NCBI GenBank assembly: GCA_004554385.1
Contig: SFMO01000050.1
Location: 1 to 14,067 of the forward strand
Length of the DNA stretch: 14,067 bases
Reading direction: 5' to 3'
From: Ruminococcus flavefaciens
Lineage (GTDB): Bacteria; Bacillota; Clostridia; Oscillospirales; Ruminococcaceae
In this document: positions 5,285 to 13,500 of the stretch, piece by piece
How the letters are laid out: every line of letters starts with the position of its first letter
How positions within the stretch are numbered: the stretch's first letter is position 1
Translations under genes and position numbers: made by a program
Notes under the pieces: model-generated
What the model saw: the letters and a program-made list of their open reading frames with translations, nothing else
Told to the model about the DNA's origin: nothing
Databases searched by the model: none

Positions 5285-8200
5285 ATGAGTATGCAAAGCA
5301 AAATTAAGACTGCCGTATCAGCAGTCATGGCGGGAGCAATGCTTGTAAGCATCGCATCTTCTTTTCCGTCACCTGCTCCACTGGTGGCTGACGCTGCAAG
5401 TGCGTGCACTATCAACACAAACAAAGAGTATCAGACTATCCGCGGCTTCGGCGGCATGAACCATCCTGAGTGGCAGAGCTACAACGTCCAGAACGGCGCC
5501 CCGGGAGACATGACTGCCGATCAGGTACAGACTGCCTTCGGAAACGGTGACAATGAGCTTGGTCTTACTATTCTGCGTATCTTCGTAAGCGACGACAAAA
5601 ACGCATGGAAGAACGCTATCCCGACAGCTCAGAGAGCTCAGAAGCTTGGTGCTACAGTATTCGCAACTCCATGGAATCCGCCTGCCTCAATGAGGACCAA
5701 TGGTACAGGCGGTCCTTCAGGCGGTCAGTATGTTCTCAAAAACGGCGCTGAATCACAGTACGCTCAGCACCTCAATGACTTCATCAAGTACTGCAACAAT
5801 CAGGGAGTACAGCTCAACTCCATTTCAGTACAGAATGAGCCTGACTGGTCAGGCGAGTGGACAGCATGGACACCTGACCGTGCAGCAAACTTCCTGGCTA
5901 ATTACGGCAAGGCTGTAACAGCAGGCACGAACACAAAGATGATGTCTCCTGAGAGCTTCAGCTACAATAAGAGCTTCTATAACGCTATCCTCAACAACTC
6001 AAAGGCTATGGCAAACTGCGATATGTTCGGCACCCATTTCTACGGAACACAGCGCAGCCAGATGGACTTCCCTGCCCTTGAACAATGCGGCAAGGAAATA
6101 TGGATGACCGAGGTATACGTTCCAAACAGCGATAACAATTCAGCTGACAGATGGCCTGAAGGTGTCAAGGTAGCTGAAAATATCCACAACGCTATGGTTG
6201 TCGGCAACATGAACGCCTATGTATGGTGGTACATACGCCGTCAGTACAGCCCGATGTGGGACACCGGCAAGATCTCAAAGCGCGGTTACGCTATGGCTCA
6301 GTTCTCCAAGTGGGTACGCCCCGGTGACGTCCGTATCGATGCTACGGAACAGCCCGATTCAAATATACTCGTTTCTGCATATAAGCACAGCGACACTCAG
6401 GCAACTGTTGTTGCTATCAATACAGGCAGCAACGCTCCTGTTCAGCAGTTCAGCTTCAGCGGCAGAACTATCACAGATGTGACCCGTTACAGAACTTCTG
6501 CAAACGAGAACATCACAAAGACTTCCAGCCCTGATTTCAGCGGCTCATCATTCAGTGCTCAGCTTCCTGCAAACAGCGTTTCTACCTTCGTTGTAAGCCT
6601 TGTAAGCGACGGAAAGGGCTTTGAGGGCGGCAAGGATCCTGCTCCTCCGGAGCCGATAGAGCCTGATTCAAACGGTTATTACTACCATGACACATTCGAG
6701 GACGACAACGGCAGCTGGGCAAGCCGCGGCGGCGCTTCCGTCAGCACAGGCGGTACTGCTTACAAGGGCAATAAGGCTCTGACAGTTGCTGACAGAAGCA
6801 GCGCATGGAACGGTGCTGCCAAAACTCTTGACTACCTTACATTCAAGGGCGGTCAGGAATACAGCTTCAGCGTTGCAGCCAAGGGCTCAGGCAACATGAT
6901 GCTGTCACTTGAGTACAAGGACTCCTCAGGCGAGACCGCTTACGCTCACATAGCAGACGGCGTTTCCTCAGGCGAGTATGTACAGCTTGCAAATCCGAAT
7001 TATAAGCTCCCCGAGGGCTCGGGATATATCCTCTATGTCGAGACTGAAGAAGGTACAGGCGATTTCAGCATCGACGAGGCTATCGTTGCCAAGGCAGGGG
7101 TAAAGATCGACGGTCCTGCCGCAGTAACAACAACCACTGTACCTGTCACGACTGCACCTCCTGTAACACTTGACCCTAAGGCTTCATTCGAGGCAAAGGT
7201 CTCCAAGTGGGGCGACGCCAACAACGACAGCGAGGTCGATATGAGCGACGTTGTTCTTATCATGCAGTCACTTGCTAACCCCAACAAGTTCGTTCTCAAG
7301 GAACCCGGTCTTTACAATGCGGATGTTTACGAAACAGGAAGCGGCATCACTTCAAACGACGCACTTTCGATCCAGAAGTACCTGTTGAACACTATCTCAA
7401 AGCTTCCCGAAAGCTGGTCGGACAATCTCCCTGTCGTAACTGTTACACAGCCAACAACTCAGGCAACAACAACTACTACCACAACTACAACTGCAAAACC
7501 TGTCCAGCAGATCGATTTTTCTGCAATGGCACAGAAATTCGGCAGCGTGAACCCTGCAAAATCATATAAGAACGACAACGAACACAATCCGCTGATATCT
7601 CAGTATTTCGGCGCTGACCCCGGTGTTATGGAATACAACGGCAGAGTATATATCTACATGACAGATGACCACCTGCTCTATAACAACGGTCAGGTAACAA
7701 AGGAGACCTACAGCACTATCAATTGCCTGCGCTGCATCTCCTCAGATGACCTCGTAAACTGGACAGACCACGGTCTTATCAATGTTGCAGGTCAGAACGG
7801 TATTGCAAAATGGGCAGGAAACTCCTGGGCACCTACAGCCTGCCACAAGAAGATCAACGGCAAGGAGAAGTTCTTCCTCTACTTTGCAAACAACGCAAAT
7901 GGCATCGGTGTACTTACTTCAGACAGTCCTACCGGTCCATGGTCAGATCCTAACGGCCGTGCAATGATCGACCGCAAGACCAACGGCGTCACAAATGTTC
8001 CGTGGGTATTCGATCCTGCGGTACTCGTTGACGATGACGGCAAGGGCTATCTCTACTTCGGCGGCGGTACAGACAATCTGCCGAAGGATCATCCGAAATC
8101 TGCCCGCTGTGTCGCTCTCAGCGATAACATGACCTCTATCGTCGGCACACCAGCTGTCATTGATGCACCTTACATGTTTGAGGACAGCGGTATCCACAAG

Positions 8201-8920
8201 TACAACGGCAAATATTACTACAGCTACTGCACCAACTGGAGCACAGGCGGCAACTCCTACGGTCTTACGACTGCCGCTATCGACTACATGGTCAGCGACA
8301 GCCCTCTCGGACCGTTCACCCATAAAGGCGAGGTGTTCAAGAACATCGGCAACTTCTTCGGCACAACAGGCAACAACCACCACACCATCATGGAGTTCAA
8401 GGGACAGTGGTACCTCTTCTATCATGCACAGTACCTCCAGGATGTAATGAATCTTAAGGATATGGGCTACAGAAGCACCCACATCGACAAGATCACCATG
8501 AATTCCGACGGCACGATGCAGCAGGTCAAGGGTACAAAAACAGGCGTATCACAGATCAAGGCCTTTGATCCGTATACTACCTCCCGTGCTGCTACATTCT
8601 CTCATCAGGGCGGTATCACTATAAGCGGCAGCGGCAATTCTACTGTAAACGCAGAAAAAGGCAGCTGGTACCGCGTATCAAAGGCAGACTGCGGAAACGG
8701 TGCAGCAAGCCTGACAATAAAAGCTTCTTCCAAGAACGGCTGTATCGTTAAGGTCTGCAAGGGCAGCACTTCGGGTACTGCTGTTGCATACGCAGAGATA
8801 CCAGGTGGAAACTCTATGCAGGAGATCACCGTTCCTGTTCAGGGCCTCAGCGGTGAGCAGGATCTCTGCTTCATATTCAACAATTCAGCTTCTGTTGACA
8901 GCTGGAAGCTCAACAAATAA
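5285..8920 (+). CDS. cellulosomal GH30 glucuronoxylanase - CBM22-like - dockerin - GH43 - CBM6-like enzyme
   Basis: This 1211-residue secreted enzyme starts with a signal peptide (about 1-38, cleavage near ADAASA). Residues ~40-440 are a GH30 domain: acid/base E185 (SVQNEPDW), nucleophile E276 (WMTEVYVP), and WWYIRR (314-319), the loop in which GH30_8 enzymes carry the Arg that grips methylglucuronate. Residues ~461-604 resemble CBM22 (xylan binding). A Thr/Pro linker leads to a dockerin (~638-712) with loop 1 D644, N646, D648 and D655; loop 2 (ADVYETGSGITSNDA) has a one-residue insertion. After a Thr linker (~722-738), residues ~751-1097 form a GH43 five-bladed propeller with base D777 (FGADPGVMEY), D909 (VFDPAVLVDDDG) and acid E965 (MFEDSGIH). 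The tail (~1098-1211) is CBM6-like. Expected action is backbone cleavage of glucuronoxylan plus arabinofuranose (or xylose) removal. GH43 subfamily was not assignable by eye. GGAGG precedes the ATG by 9 bases. Confidence 0.93.
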   Translation: MSMQSKIKTAVSAVMAGAMLVSIASSFPSPAPLVADAASACTINTNKEYQTIRGFGGMNHPEWQSYNVQNGAPGDMTADQVQTAFGNGDNELGLTILRIFVSDDKNAWKNAIPTAQRAQKLGATVFATPWNPPASMRTNGTGGPSGGQYVLKNGAESQYAQHLNDFIKYCNNQGVQLNSISVQNEPDWSGEWTAWTPDRAANFLANYGKAVTAGTNTKMMSPESFSYNKSFYNAILNNSKAMANCDMFGTHFYGTQRSQMDFPALEQCGKEIWMTEVYVPNSDNNSADRWPEGVKVAENIHNAMVVGNMNAYVWWYIRRQYSPMWDTGKISKRGYAMAQFSKWVRPGDVRIDATEQPDSNILVSAYKHSDTQATVVAINTGSNAPVQQFSFSGRTITDVTRYRTSANENITKTSSPDFSGSSFSAQLPANSVSTFVVSLVSDGKGFEGGKDPAPPEPIEPDSNGYYYHDTFEDDNGSWASRGGASVSTGGTAYKGNKALTVADRSSAWNGAAKTLDYLTFKGGQEYSFSVAAKGSGNMMLSLEYKDSSGETAYAHIADGVSSGEYVQLANPNYKLPEGSGYILYVETEEGTGDFSIDEAIVAKAGVKIDGPAAVTTTTVPVTTAPPVTLDPKASFEAKVSKWGDANNDSEVDMSDVVLIMQSLANPNKFVLKEPGLYNADVYETGSGITSNDALSIQKYLLNTISKLPESWSDNLPVVTVTQPTTQATTTTTTTTTAKPVQQIDFSAMAQKFGSVNPAKSYKNDNEHNPLISQYFGADPGVMEYNGRVYIYMTDDHLLYNNGQVTKETYSTINCLRCISSDDLVNWTDHGLINVAGQNGIAKWAGNSWAPTACHKKINGKEKFFLYFANNANGIGVLTSDSPTGPWSDPNGRAMIDRKTNGVTNVPWVFDPAVLVDDDGKGYLYFGGGTDNLPKDHPKSARCVALSDNMTSIVGTPAVIDAPYMFEDSGIHKYNGKYYYSYCTNWSTGGNSYGLTTAAIDYMVSDSPLGPFTHKGEVFKNIGNFFGTTGNNHHTIMEFKGQWYLFYHAQYLQDVMNLKDMGYRSTHIDKITMNSDGTMQQVKGTKTGVSQIKAFDPYTTSRAATFSHQGGITISGSGNSTVNAEKGSWYRVSKADCGNGAASLTIKASSKNGCIVKVCKGSTSGTAVAYAEIPGGNSMQEITVPVQGLSGEQDLCFIFNNSASVDSWKLNK

Positions 8921-8954
8921 CAGGAATACGGCTTGACTGTAATGCTGTAAAACG

Positions 8955-8977
8955 TGGCGGTGCTCAGTGCACCGCCA
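8955..8977 (+). terminator. hairpin terminator after the GH30/GH43 gene
   Basis: TGGCGGTGC (8955-8963) pairs perfectly with GCACCGCCA (8969-8977) over a 5-base loop, 35 bases after the stop. The downstream tract TATTTAAT is poor in T, so termination may be partial, or the hairpin may protect the 3' end of the mRNA. Confidence 0.65.
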
Positions 8978-9036
8978 TATTTAATATATGTCCGCTGACT
9001 TTTTCATGCTGTTCATAATATATTCAAGTGAAACCC

Positions 9037-9065
9037 TTGACTTTTTGCTAATTATGATATAAAAT
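9037..9065 (+). promoter_or_regulatory. promoter of the TPM-like membrane protein gene
   Basis: TTGACT (9037-9042) is followed after 17 bases by TAAAAT (9060-9065). An alternative reading is an extended -10, TGATATAAA (9055-9063). Both point to transcription starting near 9070. Confidence 0.55.
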
Positions 9066-9106
9066 TAATTCAAATTATCATGATACAGACAAGGGGAAAG
9101 AGAATT

Positions 9107-10177
9107 ATGCCACATTCATCAGGAGGAGGCTCCCACAGCGGAGGTTCACACGGCGGATATCACAGAAGCTCAGGCGGAAGTTCATACCGCTCGCATTCGG
9201 ACAGCTACAGCAGAAGAAGACGCCGCTCCCGCAGATATGTGTATTATCGTAATAATATACCAAAGTTTTTTGAGACTGATTCCGTCTTTAAGCCGGGATT
9301 CAGCATAGCAAAAATGCTGGTGTGCATTCTGTTCTTGGCAGTCGGTGTATTTATGATCTCCAAGGCGATACCTCATGTACCTAAATACAGCGATCGCAGT
9401 ATAATAGTAAGGGACGAAGTAAACGTTATCAGTGACAAAAAAGCGGTCATTTCGGAGCTGGAGAAATTTCAGGAAAAAACAGGGATAACTCCGGCGATAA
9501 TTACCATACCTAATGAAACCTGGATGAACGGATACACATCTCTTGAAAGATATGCCTATTACAGGTATCTCGCGGAATTCAGCGATGAAATGCACTGGCT
9601 TATCGTGTATTCCCAGCCTGATCTCAAACAGGAAAAGCGCATGTACTGGTACTGGGAAGGTATGCAGGGAGACTATACTGACGGCGTTCTTACTTCTTCG
9701 GACACAAGCAGGTTCAATACCGTCTTTAACTCATACTTAGGCAGCAATGAAAGCTTTGATGACGCAGTTATAAAATCCTTCGCTTACATTACAGATAATA
9801 TTTCAATGTCACCTGATCCCATTGATCTGATCATTCCTGTCGCAGTACTATTTTTCGCCGTGATACTGACGATCATTACAATTTATAAATCCATCAAGTA
9901 CAGAAATGCTTCTCCTGCTCCGCTTGAGAATGATCTGTCCGCTGCATACAGCAGCTCAGTCCCATACAGCGGCGGCTATAATCCTGCAAATGCAAGCAGG
10001 GCTGCCTACACAGGTAATGATAACAGCAGAGACCTTCATGATGAGATGCCATCACTGGATGCTATTCCCTCAGCGCCGCATCACGCTCCTGCGGAAAGAT
10101 CTGTAACTTGTCAGTACTGCGGCTGTTCATTCACAGATAAGTATAGCAGATGTCCGTTCTGCAATGCTAAACGTTAG
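9107..10177 (+). CDS. two-TM membrane protein with TPM-like extracytoplasmic domain and C-terminal zinc ribbon
   Basis: The 356-residue protein starts at 9107, where AAGGGGAAAG lies about 8 bases upstream; an in-frame ATG at 9080 has no such site. Residues 1-45 are rich in Ser, Gly, His and Arg, ending in a block of basic residues (RRRRRSRR). TM1 spans about 68-87. Residues ~90-235 resemble a TPM (YgcG-like) domain, with VRDEVNVIS, a Leu/Lys-rich helix, TGITPAIITIP and HWLIVYSQPD. TM2 spans about 238-261. The Ser/Ala/Pro-rich tail ends in a zinc ribbon with C335, C338, C349 and C352. The positive-inside rule places both termini in the cytoplasm and the TPM-like domain outside. TPM domains are known as phosphatases in plants, and some bacterial members act in membrane-linked processes; the role here is unknown. 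The gene is monocistronic, between its own promoter and terminator. Confidence 0.7.
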   Translation: MPHSSGGGSHSGGSHGGYHRSSGGSSYRSHSDSYSRRRRRSRRYVYYRNNIPKFFETDSVFKPGFSIAKMLVCILFLAVGVFMISKAIPHVPKYSDRSIIVRDEVNVISDKKAVISELEKFQEKTGITPAIITIPNETWMNGYTSLERYAYYRYLAEFSDEMHWLIVYSQPDLKQEKRMYWYWEGMQGDYTDGVLTSSDTSRFNTVFNSYLGSNESFDDAVIKSFAYITDNISMSPDPIDLIIPVAVLFFAVILTIITIYKSIKYRNASPAPLENDLSAAYSSSVPYSGGYNPANASRAAYTGNDNSRDLHDEMPSLDAIPSAPHHAPAERSVTCQYCGCSFTDKYSRCPFCNAKR

Positions 10178-10297
10178 CACTGAAAATAAATGAAAATGTG
10201 ATAACAGCGGCGGAAGGAAATTAGCATCGCGGAATTAAAAAATGCTTTCAGCCGGATCGCCTCTTATTCCGTGTAAACAATAAAAGATCATATAATC

Positions 10298-10327
10298 AGA
10301 CCGATTGTGAGAGCAATCGGTCTTTTC
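10298..10327 (+). terminator. intrinsic terminator
   Basis: AGACCGATTG (10298-10307) pairs perfectly with CAATCGGTCT (10314-10323) over a 6-base loop, followed by TTTTCTG. It lies about 120 bases beyond the stop of the TPM-like gene; nothing else is recognisable between 10178 and 10297. Confidence 0.8.
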
Positions 10328-10553
10328 TGTATATCAGCACATGATCTTCCTAGGAATATCTGAAAAAGTGCACAAAAAGCATACGTTTTATATATGCAAT
10401 ACAACCAATTTTAAAATGTTATGGTAATTTTTTGCACAATTATCCTGATGTCATGTGTGATAAACACAGAGGTTCATTCTCAAAAAGCAATAAAGGAATT
10501 TAAAAATTACATTCTAACGCTTTAATTCTAATCAGAAAGGATCGGTGTAAAAA
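10328..10553. other. upstream region of the subtilase gene, no clear promoter
   Basis: This AT-rich stretch carries no gene. TTGCAC at 10432-10437 could be a -35, but the nearest -10-like sequence (GATAAA, 10459-10464) is 21 bases away, so the promoter is not fixed. A TGTGT-N5-ACACA palindrome lies at 10454-10468. The ribosome binding site is probably AAAGGATCGGTG at 10536-10547. Confidence 0.4.
10454..10468. promoter_or_regulatory. possible operator palindrome TGTGT-GATAA-ACACA
   Basis: A perfect 5-5-5 inverted repeat lies 85 bases upstream of the subtilase ATG and overlaps the only candidate -10 element (GATAAA). The size and position suit a repressor or activator dimer, but no regulator gene is present in the window. 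Confidence 0.3.
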
Positions 10554-13500
10554 ATGAAACATTTCACACGCCATTTGCTCAGCATGACTGCTGCAGCGGC
10601 TATAGGATTTTCGTCAGTACTGAACTGCGGATCTTTGTCTGCATTGGCAGCATATGAACATGGGACAACTAAAGCCGGAAAGCTCGTTCCTGTCATAATC
10701 AAGCTCAGCGGAGAAGCTGTTCTTGCAGGAGAAGAAGCTGCAGAACAGGGAACGGATTACCTTGATACTTTCGAAGCAGAGGAAAAAGCCACAGCGCTCA
10801 GCAGGATCAGCAGTGAAGCGGAGGATTCACTCCGAAACCTCTATCCCGCCCTTGAAGTCGGCTACCACTACGATGTGCTCATGAACGGCTTTTCATGCAA
10901 ACTTCCTGAGAACCTTATTGCACAAGCAAGGAACTGCCGTTGGGTAGAAAGCATATCAAAGATCGAAACTATAAATGTCATCAAACCAAACCTGTACTCG
11001 GCAGCTGAAGCCGGTGAAGCAGACTATTTCAGAGAGACTACAGGTTATTTCGGTGAGGGCGAGGTCATCGCCGTTCTGGATACTGAATTCGACATCACCC
11101 ATGATATGTTTGCTCCTATTGATGATAAGGAGAATAAGCTCACAAAAGATGATATCATTGCCGCAGCTAATGATCTTAACGTACAGATAGACCCTGAAAA
11201 GGCTTATATCAGCAGTAAACTGCCCTATGTCATTGATTATGCCGATGATACTCCCTATGATTGCAGCGACCCATTAAACTACCACGGAACTCACGTTGCA
11301 GGTATTGCCGCAGGCGATAAGATCAGCGACTCTAAGGGCGATGAACTCGCAGGTATTGCTCCTGATGCACAGATCATAATGATGAAGGTCTTCGGAGAAA
11401 TGCCGTTAAATGAACTGGGAACGAATGTATATACCATTGATTCGGATATTATGATCGCAGCACTTGAAGACGCTGCAAAGCTTAAGGCAGATGTTATCAA
11501 TCTCAGTTTCGGAGGGATAGAACCCAATCTTGATAATATCCCATGCAAGGATACTATTGCATCACTCAACAACGCAGGTATCATGGTCGTTACAGCCGCA
11601 GGCAACGACAGCAATAACTTTATCGAACAAGGCGTTTATCTTGATATGGATACATCTTTCCCCGATACCAATACTATCGGATCACCTTCTGTCCTCAAAG
11701 AAGCTTTCACTGTTGCTTCCGCAAATAACGCTTTCTCCCATGACCCTTGTTTCAAGATAGAAGGGCTTGATGATGAGATACCATTTAACAGCAGTACATC
11801 AGGTAATATCAGCGATCTGCTCGGTGATGGCGTATATGAATATGTATACTGCGGTATCGGTATGCCTGAGGATTTTGAGGGCAAAGATGTTGCCGGAAAG
11901 ATCGCCCTTATCGACAGAGGCGACCTGATGTTCTTTGAAAAGGGAATGAATGCTGAAATGGCAGGAGCTATTGCAATGATCGTATGCGACAACCTCGAAG
12001 AAGACGAACTCATATCAATGCAGATGAACGGAATTCCTTTCCCTGCCGCATTTATCTCACTGAATAACGGAGCAAAGATGAAAGAGGCTGAGTCAGGAAA
12101 AATACGCCTTGACAGTACATTAAGCATTGTTTCTCCGCTTGACGGCGGAATAAGCGAATTCAGCTCATTCGGCCCTGCATCAGACCTTACCCTCAAACCT
12201 GATATCGCAGGTATCGGCGGCGAAGTTTCGTCTGCCGCATATGACAACAAGATCAAGCAGGAACGCGGTACTTCTATGTCTTCGCCATATGTTGCAGGCT
12301 GTGCCGCTGTACTGGATCAGTATCTCAAAAAGAACGGCTCAGAGCTGGCGGGTGCTGAAAAAACAACATTCCTCAAAAATCTTATGATGAACTCCGCCGT
12401 TCTTTTCTCAAACGATGATGTATACGAGAGTCCGAGACGTCAGGGCGCAGGACTTGTCAATATGAAAAATGTACTCAATGACAGAGTTATCCTCACAGGT
12501 GAGACAGGTCTCGCAAAGGTAGAGCTGAAGGATAAGCTCACTTCTCAGCTCAGCTTTGACATTGATATCAATAACTTCACCGATGAGGACGTTGAATTCA
12601 AGGAGGCTAAGCTTGTCCTTACAGCCGAGGACGGCGCTGCTTTAGAGGGCGATGAATCGGGCAAGATGTATATCAGCGGCGCAAGCAATATCGGTGTTAC
12701 GGCTGATCTTTCCGGACTGCTTAAAGCAAATGCAAACGAGACACGAAAAGTTACCGTAAATGCACAGCTTTCCGACGAAGATCTTAACTCACACAGCACT
12801 ACTTTCCCTAACGGCTTCTTTGTTGAGGGTTATCTTGTTCTCAGCGGCGCAGAAAACTGCTGTGATATCTCCATACCTGTCCTCGGCTTCTACGGAGACT
12901 GGGCAAAAGTGCCGATCTTCCATAATGGTACAATGTACCTTGAGCCATATAAATACTCTACTTATACAGGCAAAGGCATTTTTGATGCTATGCATTCCTT
13001 TGCAGGTATTGCCGAGGCTGTATATCAGTTTACCGAAAGACTCACTGATGAAGAGAAAGAAAATATGTTTATGAATCCTTTTTTCTTTTCCGAGCATGGT
13101 GACGATGAATATAACGCCGCTCTTGATAAGTGTTCCTCTGAAAACATTTACCTCTCACCCAACGGTGACGGAATGGCTGAAAAGGCATCAGTAGAATACA
13201 GTCTGCTGAGATCTGCACACGTTTCGGGATTAAAGATCTATGACAGCGACAATAACCTCGTTATAAATTCCGATGAGGACTCTGTATTTCCTGCACACAT
13301 GGTCTCAGGATATTTTGCAGAAGAAGATCTCACAAAGCTTCCCGAAGGCAAATACAAGGGAGTAATAGAGGGTTATGTATTCTATGACGGTGCAAAAGAT
13401 GATCCTCAGTCATTTGAGTTCCCTGTCGTTATCGACAAAACTGCACCGACACTTGAGATAAAGCCAAAGGAAGAAAACGGCAGAAAACTTCTTGAGATCA

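Noticed and set aside
7943..8482. 179-codon open frame on the - strand
   Set aside because: It lies antisense inside the GH43 domain, whose catalytic residues are intact on the + strand; it shows no recognisable domain.
10554..10660. Lipoprotein signal in the subtilase (Cys in VLNCGSLSA)
   Set aside because: The residues before the Cys do not fit a lipobox, and a normal signal peptidase I site (ALAA) follows.
11636..12256. 206-codon open frame on the - strand
   Set aside because: Antisense to the subtilase PA region; Ser/Pro/Ile-rich composition is typical of a shadow frame.
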